Source: Candidatus Xianfuyuplasma coldseepsis (lineage in GTDB: Bacteria; Bacillota_I; Bacilli_A; Izemoplasmatales; Izemoplasmataceae). Taken from it: a DNA stretch of 64,000 bases. Of the stretch, positions 8,421-16,706 are shown piece after piece. Numbering within the stretch: position 1 is the first letter of the stretch; every line of letters begins with the position of its first letter. The notes under the pieces are model-generated. The model saw nothing but the letters and a program-made list of their open reading frames with translations, ran no database searches and had not been told where the DNA came from. The translations under genes were made by a program, and so were the position numbers. The stretch spans positions 644,698-708,697 of the forward strand of contig NZ_CP048914.1 in the NCBI RefSeq assembly GCF_014023125.1, in the 5' to 3' direction.

Positions 8421-10370
8421 ATGAAAGACACATTACGACAATCGTTTAATTTACTATTATTCTACCTCTTCAGTATCGTATATCTAGAGGTATTATTTAA
8501 AATACGCGTCCTTAATTTTCAGTTTGACAGTGATCTTTTTCGCATTGTCATTTTTAGTTTGTTCTATAGTTTTTTGTTCTTGTTTATTCTTAAATTCTTC
8601 GGTGAAAAGACCGTTAAAACTGTGACGTACGTATTAGTTGTTTTGATTACGTTCTTATATTTTAATCAAGAAATCTACAGTTCCTTTGTTGAGGGATTCT
8701 ATTCGATAACTGTTATTGGTGATTTTACCGCAGGATTATCTTTTTTTAGTGATTATCTCGAGTCGATACGATTGGGACATATCGCCTATCTATTACCCAT
8801 CGCTTCACTCATTGCCTTAGATTACTTTAAACTAAAATTCTTCCATATTGAATATTGTGGTTTAAAGCAACCACTATACTTCTTACTACTATCCTTCTTA
8901 TTTTATTTTGGTGCCTTACAAACCGTAAGTGATGAATCGATAATTCGAAACCAAGACGGTGAAATCATCACCATTGAAAATGTTGGGACATTGTTATCGT
9001 ACAGTGATTTAGATCTCTACACCTATATGTATAATTCACAAGATGCATTAAAGAAATTCGGATTATTAACCTATACCCAGCGCGACTTCATGCAGTTATT
9101 CCGAAACGATCCAATCAGTCCCCAAGCATATGAAGTGCTGATTGAAGACTTCATCAATAATCAACCCGGTCACATTGTCAATGCTCACTCTAATATATTT
9201 GATGATAAAAACTTTATTCTGATTATGGCGGAAAGTCTAGATACTTTCGCGATTAACGAAACCCTCACACCAACCTTGTATCGTTTAAAAACGGAATATG
9301 CCTACTTTGAAAACTATTATTCACCATTATATTATCGTTCCACAGCAGATAGTGAGTTCCTTGTACAAACATCCATGTATCCGGATAAAAACGTTACATT
9401 AAGCATGGATGCATATATGGAAAACACCTTCCCGAATACCTTACCCAAATTATTTAAAGAACAGGGATACACAACCTACTCGTTCCATAATTATTTCGAC
9501 TATTTTTATCCTCGTGGTGATTTTCATCTCCAAACCCTTGGGTACGATCAATTTTGGGGAAGTGAAGAACTTGGTATTACAACTGGATTTGATCCCGATC
9601 GTGTGATTGTCGATCATATTTGGCAAAGCGACTACGATATGATGAAACGCATTGTTCCGAAATTCATTAATGATGACAAATTCTTTGTAAATATCCTTAC
9701 CGTAAGCGGACACTTCAACTACGCGGAAACCCATGAAATAGCACGGCCCGACTACGTTGAAGCCGTACAGGAATATTTGGATAATCTAGAAGAACCGGTT
9801 GAATATAGCGATCAAATTCTATATTACCTTGCGGTACATATGGAAGTGGATCGGGCTGTTCAGTATCTCATCGATGAGCTAGAAAATGCTAACAAATTAG
9901 ACGATACCGTAATTATGATTTTTGGTGATCATTATGCCTATGGTATTGATAATGAAGATATTTGGGCCTACGACGATGAATATAAAACCGATAATGATGA
10001 ACTTGAACTTCATAACGTTCCCTTAATGATTATGTCCAACTCCACTCAAATGCGAGGCATCAAAACAGCGTATGCTTCGACCATTGATATTACCCCAACG
10101 GTATCCAATTTATTTGGATTGAATCTCAATTATAAACAAGTGTTTGGAAATGATATATTCGCGATTAATGAACATATCGTACGGTTCGCAGATGGTAGTT
10201 TTATCAGCTCTGATTTTCGATATGATGCCCTTAGTGAAAACTACATCATTAACGATGAAACGATTAGTGAACAATATATTTATCAGATTAATCAGAATCT
10301 GATGAACAACTACATGTATAATCTTTTGATGTTAGAATATGACTACTTTAAAGAAGACACCGAAGAATGA
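8421..10370 (+). CDS. LTA synthase family membrane sulfatase-fold transferase
   Basis: A 649-residue enzyme with about five N-terminal transmembrane helices (residues 1-165) and an extracellular alkaline-phosphatase/sulfatase-fold domain. It resembles lipoteichoic acid synthase, which transfers glycerol-phosphate from phosphatidylglycerol onto glycolipid anchors. The catalytic layout is recognisable: I-M-A-E-S-L with the metal Glu, S-T-A-D-S-E-F whose Thr corresponds to the LtaS nucleophile, I-F-G-D-H-Y and H-N-V-P-L. It may be a true LtaS or a related phosphoglycerol transferase. The start is ATG 8421; the frame upstream runs through the tRNA genes. The adjacent glycosyltransferase locus could supply the glycolipid anchor (inference). 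Confidence 0.85.
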   Translation: MKDTLRQSFNLLLFYLFSIVYLEVLFKIRVLNFQFDSDLFRIVIFSLFYSFLFLFILKFFGEKTVKTVTYVLVVLITFLYFNQEIYSSFVEGFYSITVIGDFTAGLSFFSDYLESIRLGHIAYLLPIASLIALDYFKLKFFHIEYCGLKQPLYFLLLSFLFYFGALQTVSDESIIRNQDGEIITIENVGTLLSYSDLDLYTYMYNSQDALKKFGLLTYTQRDFMQLFRNDPISPQAYEVLIEDFINNQPGHIVNAHSNIFDDKNFILIMAESLDTFAINETLTPTLYRLKTEYAYFENYYSPLYYRSTADSEFLVQTSMYPDKNVTLSMDAYMENTFPNTLPKLFKEQGYTTYSFHNYFDYFYPRGDFHLQTLGYDQFWGSEELGITTGFDPDRVIVDHIWQSDYDMMKRIVPKFINDDKFFVNILTVSGHFNYAETHEIARPDYVEAVQEYLDNLEEPVEYSDQILYYLAVHMEVDRAVQYLIDELENANKLDDTVIMIFGDHYAYGIDNEDIWAYDDEYKTDNDELELHNVPLMIMSNSTQMRGIKTAYASTIDITPTVSNLFGLNLNYKQVFGNDIFAINEHIVRFADGSFISSDFRYDALSENYIINDETISEQYIYQINQNLMNNYMYNLLMLEYDYFKEDTEE

Positions 10371-10372
10371 AA

Positions 10373-10396
10373 AAAAGCGGCTATGCCGCTTTTTGT
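10373..10396. terminator. Bidirectional terminator
   Basis: AAAAAGCGGC-TAT-GCCGCTTTTT lies between convergent genes and overlaps the last codons of the YwaF-like gene on the minus strand. Confidence 0.88.
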
Positions 10397-11112
10397 TTGT
10401 CTTGATATCGTTTCGCTATATAGTACAAGATGAAGAAGGTAATAAGTAGGACAATCTCGAAACTGATAAAGTGGAATGGAAATGGACCAAATACACCTTC
10501 AACATCGTCGGGAGCCCCCATGGTAAACATAAAGTTTGCGTCGGGATAAATACCGGTGCGGTCTAAGAGGATATTAACAGGCAACATTCCAAAGCCCAAT
10601 ATGTTGGTGATCAGAATGCCCATCCATGTTTTTCGTAATGTGATAGTATACTTATAATTTACCAGGTAATAAATCGGCAACATAATAATGACGCTATGGG
10701 CAATGATAAACTCATAGAACCGAAACCGATTATATCCTGCGTGATCCAACTCTGGAATGGCAAAGGTTACAATCCCACCAATAATTCCTGAAAAGAATAA
10801 ATAATTAAATACTTTTTCATTATTTGTAAAGAGTAGGATAATTGCTAAAAAGTAGCTGATGGAGCATAGGTGGAGCGGTAAGTATAAATGTCCACCAATG
10901 GTATCAATTGTAATTAATGTAATCAACATTACAATGAGAAAACTACCAAATCCATATCGGATTTGTTTTTCATATGGAGATTGATAAATCCTCTTGTGGA
11001 AAATAAAGAAGAGGATAAATAATATGGCAGTTAGACCAAGCATCAATACATGCATTGATGTATACATATCGAATTTTACTGCTGGATCGTATGCGTATTC
11101 AAAGAAACTCAT
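10381..11112 (-). CDS. YwaF/TMEM164-type integral membrane protein (copy A)
   Basis: A 243-residue protein of the conserved bacterial YwaF family (TIGR02206-like), with about seven hydrophobic segments. The conserved segment L-P-L-H-L-C-S-I-S follows the second to third helix. Late motifs include I-I-A-H-S, with a His in the membrane. The function of bacterial members is not established. Eukaryotic TMEM164 relatives have been linked to phospholipid acyl transfer, so a lipid-modifying role is possible. The start is ATG 11112 (AAAGGG 8 nt upstream). ATG 11118 overlaps the upstream stop and is the alternative. It is the third gene of a YwaF-GT4-YwaF operon. Confidence 0.78.
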   Translation of the reverse strand: MSFFEYAYDPAVKFDMYTSMHVLMLGLTAILFILFFIFHKRIYQSPYEKQIRYGFGSFLIVMLITLITIDTIGGHLYLPLHLCSISYFLAIILLFTNNEKVFNYLFFSGIIGGIVTFAIPELDHAGYNRFRFYEFIIAHSVIIMLPIYYLVNYKYTITLRKTWMGILITNILGFGMLPVNILLDRTGIYPDANFMFTMGAPDDVEGVFGPFPFHFISFEIVLLITFFILYYIAKRYQDKQKAA

Positions 11113-11117
11113 TGACA

Positions 11118-12254
11118 TCACCCTTTGTAATACAATTTATAGATCGCTTCTACTTTTTGAGCATATGTAGCTGCTGAGAACCGCTGGATATCTTGATCCG
11201 CATTTGCTGTAATGGTATCAAAAACTTCCTGATCTGTAATGATTTTCTGAATATAGGATTGAAACTCATCATTCGTTTGAAAGGTAAATCCATTGATACC
11301 AGGAAGGACTACTCCTTCTAAATTATCATCATACCGCACCAATAGTGGTGTCTTGGATGCCAGTGATTCAATGTAGGTTAATCCTTGTGTTTCGGTGACA
11401 CTAAAGTTTACGAATACATCCGCAATCTTGTAGTACTGGTGAACTTCATGTGGACGTACCATTCCGGTAAACACGACGCGATTACTCACACCTGACTTCT
11501 CTAGGATATGTTCTACATGAGCACGATCAGGTCCATCACCAACCATTAATAATTTTACTCGATCATCTTGTATTTTCACAAACTCTCGTGCCAAAACATC
11601 AATGGATTTTTCGCGCGACATCCGTCCCAAAAACAATAATACAATATCATCTTTGGAAAAACCTAAACGACTTCGCAATGAATTATCAACTGGTGTCTCT
11701 AAAAACTCTTGCAATGTGATACCCGTAGGAATTATTTCTCCTCTTTTGGTAAAACCGTATCGATCAAATGTTCGTTTCACTTTAATCGTTGGAAAGATAA
11801 CGTGATCAGCACTGTTCGCAAAACTCCGACTATAATATTTGGATACAATCCGTAATGGATAAGCTAGTGTTTTTGATATAAAATGCACGTAATCTTCATA
11901 CATAGTGTGGTAGGTATGAACAACGGGAATTCCTGCTTTACGCGCAGCACGTCGCCCTAGTCGTCCCATCGTGAACTCGGTGTGACAATGAATGATATCG
12001 AGATTTAGAGCAAGAACTTCCATTACTTTTTTCCGTGTCACTTTACTGACACGATACTCATGCATACCTTTCATCGGCAACTTATATCCGCCCAAACGAA
12101 GAACATGTGGCTGGGGTGTCGCATGTTCATGATGATTGGTTATGATAAACACGTTATGTCCACGTTTCATCAGTTCATTGGCTAAATTATCCACGGATAA
12201 CGACACACCGGAAATGATAGGAAAATATGCATCTGTAAACAATCCAATTCTCAT
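11118..12254 (-). CDS. GT4 family glycosyltransferase, probable glycolipid synthase
   Basis: A 378-residue GT-B fold enzyme with a GT4 N-domain (D-A-Y-F-P-I-I-S-G-V near residue 7) and a C-domain containing L-G-R-M-S-R-E-K-S and the E-x7-E motif (E-T-Q-G-L-T-Y-I-E). The opening sequence and the Y-H-T-M-Y-E-D-Y-V segment resemble diacylglycerol glucosyltransferases that build membrane glycolipids. Substrate specificity is inferred. The start is ATG 12254 with AGGTG at 6 nt; GTG 12263 lies within that ribosome site. It is sandwiched between two YwaF-family membrane proteins with near-zero gaps, indicating one operon. Confidence 0.87.
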   Translation of the reverse strand: MRIGLFTDAYFPIISGVSLSVDNLANELMKRGHNVFIITNHHEHATPQPHVLRLGGYKLPMKGMHEYRVSKVTRKKVMEVLALNLDIIHCHTEFTMGRLGRRAARKAGIPVVHTYHTMYEDYVHFISKTLAYPLRIVSKYYSRSFANSADHVIFPTIKVKRTFDRYGFTKRGEIIPTGITLQEFLETPVDNSLRSRLGFSKDDIVLLFLGRMSREKSIDVLAREFVKIQDDRVKLLMVGDGPDRAHVEHILEKSGVSNRVVFTGMVRPHEVHQYYKIADVFVNFSVTETQGLTYIESLASKTPLLVRYDDNLEGVVLPGINGFTFQTNDEFQSYIQKIITDQEVFDTITANADQDIQRFSAATYAQKVEAIYKLYYKG

Positions 12255-12263
12255 AATAATCAC

Positions 12264-13010
12264 CTAATAAGATTTATTCGTAAAATATCGATAATATAGA
12301 CTAAAGAAGCCAAATGCTACGGCCGTGTGAGTGATTGCAAATAAAACGGATGAGAGTGGGAAAAACCCAAACACCTCATTGGGAATAGTGGGAAACATGA
12401 TTCGGAAGATGCTTTGATCTTTTGTGTAAAAATAATCTGATCCTGCGAGTATATTAATGGGAATAAATAGAAGTAAGATCACTAGCATTAATCCCGTAAT
12501 CATTAATAAGTCCTGCTTCACTGGACGATATCCTTGATAAACAACAAGGAAGAACGGTGTGAGACCCAACACAAAGTGATCAATATAGAATGTCTCGGTT
12601 AAAGTCGCGATATTCGTAATATCCCCATTGGGATAAATGACTCCGGCAAGTCCTGTTGCCCCCCAATAAAATAAAAACGATTCAACGCGTTTATCCTTTG
12701 TAATTACATAATAAAGTAATACAAGTGCACTGAGTCGACAAATATAAAAGGGAAGGTGAGTTAACGGATTGAATCCGATAATTCGAAAATTAAAGAACCA
12801 GATATTCCACGTTACATCATTTTCAAAAAAGAAGCCAATGTATCGCGCAATTTGGCTCCACGCTAAGAGGATTCCGACAATCAGGAATATTTGTTTCTTA
12901 TGATTGTTGATCCATTCTTGATTCTTAAAAATTGCTCGTGCAAAGAGCGCAAACAATAATACAATAATCATAAATATAATATATGGATTTACAAAATCAT
13001 ATAATAACAT
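12264..13010 (-). CDS. YwaF/TMEM164-type integral membrane protein (copy B)
   Basis: A 248-residue, seven-helix membrane protein of the same family as the gene at 10381-11112, but strongly diverged. The equivalent of L-P-L-H-L-C is L-P-F-Y-I-C-R-L-S, so the Cys is kept and the His is lost. T-E-T-F-Y-I-D-H-F carries another membrane His. The start is ATG 13010 with GAGGTG 7 nt upstream. It is the first gene of the three-gene operon, and its stop directly abuts the glycosyltransferase gene. Confidence 0.75.
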   Translation of the reverse strand: MLLYDFVNPYIIFMIIVLLFALFARAIFKNQEWINNHKKQIFLIVGILLAWSQIARYIGFFFENDVTWNIWFFNFRIIGFNPLTHLPFYICRLSALVLLYYVITKDKRVESFLFYWGATGLAGVIYPNGDITNIATLTETFYIDHFVLGLTPFFLVVYQGYRPVKQDLLMITGLMLVILLLFIPINILAGSDYFYTKDQSIFRIMFPTIPNEVFGFFPLSSVLFAITHTAVAFGFFSLYYRYFTNKSY

Positions 13011-13040
13011 GATGTCACCTCAACGTAGAATTGCGTTACT

Positions 13041-13049
13041 ATTATAGCA
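13041..13049 (-). promoter_or_regulatory. Extended -10 promoter of the YwaF-GT4-YwaF operon
   Basis: On the minus strand, TGCTATAAT forms an extended -10 (TGN plus TATAAT) about 30 nt before the first gene. There is no good -35. Confidence 0.6.
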
Positions 13050-13053
13050 TATA

Positions 13054-13629
13054 TCAGGTAAAAAAATCACGTAAATTCTCGGTTGATTGTAGAACAATGT
13101 CCGCAGCTTCTACAATCGAAAACGTTGTAAAATAGTGATCCTCTAAAGGAATCCACTCCGTCTTAAACCGTTCTAATATTGTCTTGTTTGATCGCTGTAA
13201 AATGCGGTTATGTTGCGTTTCTCGATCAACTTCTATATAAATCATTACATCGTAATATTGTTGAAAATCCGGGTGCATGGAATACACACCTTCTATAAGA
13301 ATAATTGGTTGTCGCATTTTAGGCGAACGAATTTCAAGAGCTTCGATGTGACAATTATAATGGTGGGAAGAAATATAAGGATCATCCAGATGTGAAAATA
13401 CCTCTTGTATCATTCGTTCTCTGTCTAGATTCCCACCGGCTTCACGTAATCGCTCTTTCGTTTTCCGCTTGGCTGGTAAAAAGTAATCATCCGTATGAAA
13501 TACAAGCACATCATATGTACTCTCTAATAATGAAGCTAACGTTGATTTTCCCGCACCACTTGGTCCATCTAGTGCAATCACCATTGGCACTCCAAGTTTA
13601 AGTGCTTTTTGTAGTTCTTCTACCGTCAT
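13054..13629 (-). CDS. Uridine kinase-like P-loop phosphotransferase
   Basis: A 191-residue cytoplasmic P-loop kinase. Walker A is G-P-S-G-A-G-K-S-T near residue 23, followed by H-T-D-D-Y-F and the uridine-kinase-like L-I-E-G-V-Y-S-M segment. I-L-Q-R-S-N is in the place of an arginine-containing lid. The family phosphorylates nucleosides or other small alcohols; this member is shorter than Udk (about 210), so its substrate is not assured. The start is ATG 13629 with AGGTG 7 nt away. GTG 13638 lies in that ribosome site. It precedes, but is separated by a promoter from, the YwaF operon. Confidence 0.8.
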   Translation of the reverse strand: MTVEELQKALKLGVPMVIALDGPSGAGKSTLASLLESTYDVLVFHTDDYFLPAKRKTKERLREAGGNLDRERMIQEVFSHLDDPYISSHHYNCHIEALEIRSPKMRQPIILIEGVYSMHPDFQQYYDVMIYIEVDRETQHNRILQRSNKTILERFKTEWIPLEDHYFTTFSIVEAADIVLQSTENLRDFFT

Positions 13630-13685
13630 ATATATCACCTGTCTTATTGTACCATACGGTTTATCTTTTGTGTACGAGTGGTTTT

Positions 13686-13694
13686 TGATATAAT
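13686..13694 (+). promoter_or_regulatory. Extended -10 promoter of the DUF362 gene
   Basis: TGATATAAT (TGN-TATAAT), with a weak TTTTGT 17 nt upstream, 22 nt before the ATG at 13717. Confidence 0.65.
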
Positions 13695-13716
13695 GATAGA
13701 AAAAGGTGGTGGTATT

Positions 13717-14862
13717 ATGAGCAAAGTCGTCGTATTACGTTGTGAATCCTATGATGTTGATGTCATCTATGATAAACTTCAGTACGCCTTAGAACAACTA
13801 GGCGGAATGGAATCCATTATACCAAAAGGACAACGCATTTTAGTGAACCCTAATACACTTGTTGGGATCGATCCGAGTGCAGCAGCAACAACCCATCCCG
13901 CGGTTGTCGAAGCTGTGTTTCGCATCCTCCAAGAACAAGGGTATACTCAATCCTATGGGGATTCACCTGGATTTGGTGACCCTGGTCGTGTCATGAAAAA
14001 ATGTAAAATTGCCCCTGCCGCAGATAAATATAATGTCCCCCTAGCGGATTTTACCAATGGACAAACGATTCACAATCCTGAAGGTATCATCAGTAAACAG
14101 TTTGAAATCGCAAATGCCGTTTTTGACAACGATGCAATTATCAATGTCTGTAAAATGAAGTCCCATGCGTTTCAACGGATTACCGGTGCGGTGAAGAACC
14201 CCTTTGGTTGTGTTGTTGGGTTTCACAAAGGATTAATGCATAGTCGCTTCACAAATCCCTATAACTTTGCGGAAATGATTGTCGATTTAGCCAATTACCT
14301 ACCACTTAAACTACATATAATGGATGGGATAGTAGCTATGGAAGGAAACGGCCCTCGTAATGGGAATCCAACACCAATGAATACCCTTCTAATTAGTACC
14401 GATCCTGTCGCATTGGACGCTGTCTTTTGTAAGTTAATCAACCTGAAACCTGAAATTATTCCTACCATCACATACGGCCAGAAATATGGTCTTGGATCCT
14501 ATCAAAACATTGAACTAATTGGTGATGATATTACAACGTTAATCAATCCTCATTTTGATATTGATCGCGATACTGTCAAACACACCGAACGTAACAACTT
14601 CAAAGTATTACGGCAGTTCGTAATTCGTCGTCCGGTGATTAATGAGGATATTTGTGTAAAGTGTGGTGTATGTGTCGAGGTATGTCCCCTCGAAGATAAA
14701 GCAGTTGATTTCAGCGATGGAGATAAATCCAATCCACCCGTTTATGATTACAGCAAATGTATTCGGTGCTACTGCTGTCAGGAAATGTGCCCCTACCATG
14801 CGATTGATACGGAAACACCGTTAATTGGTAAAATATTATACAGAACTAAAATACTAAAGTAA
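13717..14862 (+). CDS. DUF362 protein with C-terminal two-cluster ferredoxin domain
   Basis: A 381-residue cytoplasmic iron-sulfur protein. Residues 1-290 form a DUF362 domain (G-D-S-P-G-F near 83, K-M-K-S-H near 149, K-N-P-F-G near 161). Residues 310-370 hold two 4Fe-4S motifs, C-V-K-C-G-V-C-V-E-V-C-P and C-I-R-C-Y-C-C-Q-E-M-C-P. Its role is not established; electron transfer or cluster-dependent redox chemistry in an anaerobe is likely. ATG 13717 follows AAAGGTGG at 7 nt and fits the family N-terminus (S-K-V-V-V-L-R-C). It is monocistronic between its own promoter and terminator. Confidence 0.85.
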   Translation: MSKVVVLRCESYDVDVIYDKLQYALEQLGGMESIIPKGQRILVNPNTLVGIDPSAAATTHPAVVEAVFRILQEQGYTQSYGDSPGFGDPGRVMKKCKIAPAADKYNVPLADFTNGQTIHNPEGIISKQFEIANAVFDNDAIINVCKMKSHAFQRITGAVKNPFGCVVGFHKGLMHSRFTNPYNFAEMIVDLANYLPLKLHIMDGIVAMEGNGPRNGNPTPMNTLLISTDPVALDAVFCKLINLKPEIIPTITYGQKYGLGSYQNIELIGDDITTLINPHFDIDRDTVKHTERNNFKVLRQFVIRRPVINEDICVKCGVCVEVCPLEDKAVDFSDGDKSNPPVYDYSKCIRCYCCQEMCPYHAIDTETPLIGKILYRTKILK

Positions 14863-14887
14863 AAGTCCTACAGCTGTAGGACTTTTT
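14863..14887. terminator. Bidirectional terminator DUF362 / trpB
   Basis: AAGTCCTACAG and CTGTAGGACTT form a near-perfect stem with a T run, between two convergent genes. Confidence 0.87.
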
Positions 14888-14889
14888 GT

Positions 14890-16056
14890 TTATTGTAGAT
14901 ACCTTTCAATTGCTTCAACGTCTTTATCACCACGTCCTGACAAATTAATAATTAAAACGTGGTCCTTTGACATTTTCGGAGCAAGTTTCATTGCATAGGC
15001 AACTGCATGAGATGATTCAATCGCAGGAATTATACCTTCAACTTGCGATAACTCTAAGAATGCATCTACTGCTTCTTTATCAGTTACGGCGACATACTCC
15101 GCTCGTTTGATATCTTGTAAGAACGCATGTTCTGGGCCAACACCAGGATAATCCAATCCCGCACTAATCGAGTACACGGGACTGATGGATCCATCTTCCT
15201 CAACAACGGCTTTGGTATTCATACCATGAATAATGGATTCTTTACCTAGTGTTAAGGTTGCTGCGTGATCCTTGGTTTCTAGTCCCATACCCGCTGCCTC
15301 AACACCGATGATTTTAACGTCCTTATCATCGATAAAATCAGCGAATAATCCGATTGCATTGGATCCGCCACCAACACATGCCATAATGACATCTGGTAAA
15401 CGACCTTCTTGATCGATGATTTGTTTCTTCGCTTCTTCTCCAATAATCTTTTGAAAAAATCGTACAATGGTTGGGTATGGATGTGGTCCAACCGCACTAC
15501 CTAATAAATAGAATGTGTCGTCAATTCGTTTTATCCATTCGTTTATCGCGTAATCGACAGCATCTGCTAAGGTCTTTGTTCCTTGCGTTACTCCTGTAAC
15601 CTTGGCACCTAGCATCTCCATTCGGAATACGTTTAGACGTTGCCGTTCCATATCGATTTGTCCTTGGAATATTTCACATTCCATATTAAACATTGCGGCG
15701 GCGGTTGCGGTTGCTACACCGTGTTGTCCAGCACCGGTTTCGGCAATAATCTTGGTTTTTCCCATTCGTTTGGCAAGTAATATTTGGCCAATGGTATTAT
15801 TAATTTTGTGCGCACCAGTATGGTTTAAATCCTCACGTTTTAAATAGATTTTTGCGCCACCTAGTTTCTTCGTTAACTGCTGTGCAAAATACAGTGGTGA
15901 TGGTCTCCCCACGTACTGTTTTAGATAATATAAATATTCCTCAATAAACGTAGGATCGTTTTTTGCATCATTAAATGCTTGTTCCAGTTCTTGTAATGCT
16001 GCTGCTACTTGTGGAGGTACAAATTGTCCTCCAAATCGTCCATATTGAAATTCCAT
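14890..16056 (-). CDS. trpB: Tryptophan synthase beta chain (orphan)
   Basis: A PLP enzyme joining indole and L-serine to give tryptophan, 388 residues, TrpB1 type. Visible motifs are [10 protein letters not shown] at the N-terminus, [11 protein letters not shown] with the PLP lysine near residue 84, E-T-G-A-G-Q-H-G near 106 and G-G-G-S-N-A near 230. The start is ATG 16056 with AAAGGAGA upstream. No trpA or other trp gene adjoins it, so indole salvage is likely unless trpA lies elsewhere. It is controlled by a Trp-specific T-box. Confidence 0.96.
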   Translation of the reverse strand: MEFQYGRFGGQFVPPQVAAALQELEQAFNDAKNDPTFIEEYLYYLKQYVGRPSPLYFAQQLTKKLGGAKIYLKREDLNHTGAHKINNTIGQILLAKRMGKTKIIAETGAGQHGVATATAAAMFNMECEIFQGQIDMERQRLNVFRMEMLGAKVTGVTQGTKTLADAVDYAINEWIKRIDDTFYLLGSAVGPHPYPTIVRFFQKIIGEEAKKQIIDQEGRLPDVIMACVGGGSNAIGLFADFIDDKDVKIIGVEAAGMGLETKDHAATLTLGKESIIHGMNTKAVVEEDGSISPVYSISAGLDYPGVGPEHAFLQDIKRAEYVAVTDKEAVDAFLELSQVEGIIPAIESSHAVAYAMKLAPKMSKDHVLIINLSGRGDKDVEAIERYLQ

Positions 16057-16121
16057 AATCGTCTCCTTTGATTGTTTGTTTGATGGTTGAATTGTATATA
16101 GTTTTGCTGTTTACGATCTCT

Positions 16122-16133
16122 TCACGGTCCCAT
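16122..16133 (-). other. Three-codon mini-ORF (Met-Gly-Pro-stop) before trpB
   Basis: On the minus strand, AAGGAGG (16147-16141) is followed after 7 nt by ATG GGA CCG TGA. This is a textbook initiation site in front of only three codons, about 65 nt before the trpB start. It could be a leader peptide or the remnant 5' end of a deleted first gene of the transcript. Confidence 0.45.
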
Positions 16134-16152
16134 TTCAATACCTCCTTAGTAT

Positions 16153-16405
16153 AAAAAAATTCCTCTACACAAATACTGTGTAGAGGACGTTATTCACGTG
16201 GTGCCACCTCATATTCGGTTATTAAAAAAACCCTTGTTCGGATACATGCATACCCTAGCCCTATAACGGGAGCTCCCGTGACTCCATACTACGATTCAAG
16301 AGTCCTCTCATGGATCCATTCATCATTCATTATTTGATTCGTTTCCACCAACCACGAACTCTCTATACAAATGTCTGAATAACTACTTACTTCCATTCAA
16401 CAATT
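16153..16405 (-). promoter_or_regulatory. Trp T-box riboswitch controlling trpB
   Basis: The leader read on the minus strand has the T-box sequence GAGGTGGCACCACG (16210-16197). Next comes the intrinsic terminator TCCTCTACACA/TGTGTAGAGGA plus T7 (16187-16153), which competes with the antiterminator. The stem I elements AGAGAG...GTGGTTGGTGGAAAC and GAA-TGG-ATCC are visible. The TGG at 16318-16316 sits at the usual specifier position, matching tryptophan. Uncharged tRNA-Trp would favour readthrough into trpB. Confidence 0.93.
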
Positions 16406-16411
16406 TCCTAC

Positions 16412-16441
16412 ATTATACCCCAAGGTAAAGGATATTGTCAA
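16412..16441 (-). promoter_or_regulatory. Promoter of the T-box/trpB transcript
   Basis: On the minus strand, TTGACA (16441-16436), 18-nt spacer, TATAAT (16417-16412). Confidence 0.85.
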
Positions 16442-16467
16442 GATAGGATATTTTTCAAACAAAATCC

Positions 16468-16496
16468 TTGCGTTTGATTATTTGATGTGCTATTAT
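16468..16496 (+). promoter_or_regulatory. Promoter of the his operon
   Basis: TTGCGT (16468-16473), 17-nt spacer, TATTAT (16491-16496). It is divergent from the trpB promoter, whose -35 is about 27 nt away. Confidence 0.75.
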
Positions 16497-16542
16497 CTTA
16501 ATAGTACTTTATCGATGTAAAGTATTAAAGAGGATGATTACA

Positions 16543-16587
16543 ATGACGATATTATTTAACAAAAACCATCATCATACAAGAACATAA
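16543..16587 (+). CDS. hisL: His operon leader peptide (14 aa, three consecutive His)
   Basis: The leader ORF ATG...TAA encodes MTILFNKNHHHTRT, with AAAGAGG 9 nt before the ATG. Three adjacent CAT codons lie at 16567-16575. It sits between the his promoter and an intrinsic terminator preceding hisZ, so its translation most likely senses His-tRNA charging, as in the enterobacterial his leader. The peptide is unlikely to have any function after synthesis. No homology to enterobacterial HisL is implied; the architecture is what matches. Confidence 0.82.
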   Translation: MTILFNKNHHHTRT

Positions 16588-16588
16588 G

Positions 16589-16686
16589 GTTTGTACAACT
16601 AAACATCGTTTAGATACAGGCCTATTTATCATGTCTTGTATCTATCAATAGAAAACTTAAACAGGTAGATATGCTACCTGTTTTTT
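16589..16686 (+). promoter_or_regulatory. Six-segment transcription attenuator of the his operon
   Basis: Mutually exclusive pairings can be drawn by hand. A (GTTTG, 16589-16593) pairs with B (TAAAC, to 16604). B (CTAAAC, 16599-16604) pairs with C (GTTTAG, 16608-16613). C (AGATACAGG, 16612-16620) pairs with D (CTTGTATCT, 16635-16643). D (TATCTATC, 16639-16646) pairs with E (GGTAGATA, 16664-16671). E (ACAGGTAG, 16661-16668) pairs with F (CTACCTGT, 16674-16681), followed by TTTTTT. E:F is the terminator. A ribosome stalled on the His codons should mask A, favouring B:C and D:E and so readthrough. Confidence 0.75.
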
Positions 16687-16706
16687 ATATGGAAAGGATG
16701 ACAACT

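Noticed and set aside
16122..16133. TGA read as Trp, extending the mini-ORF
   Set aside because: Genes throughout the window end in TGA and use TGG for Trp, so the standard code applies.
16543..16706. T-box or his-specific riboswitch before hisZ
   Set aside because: No GGTGG-type T-box motif is present; the His-codon leader with competing hairpins explains the region better.
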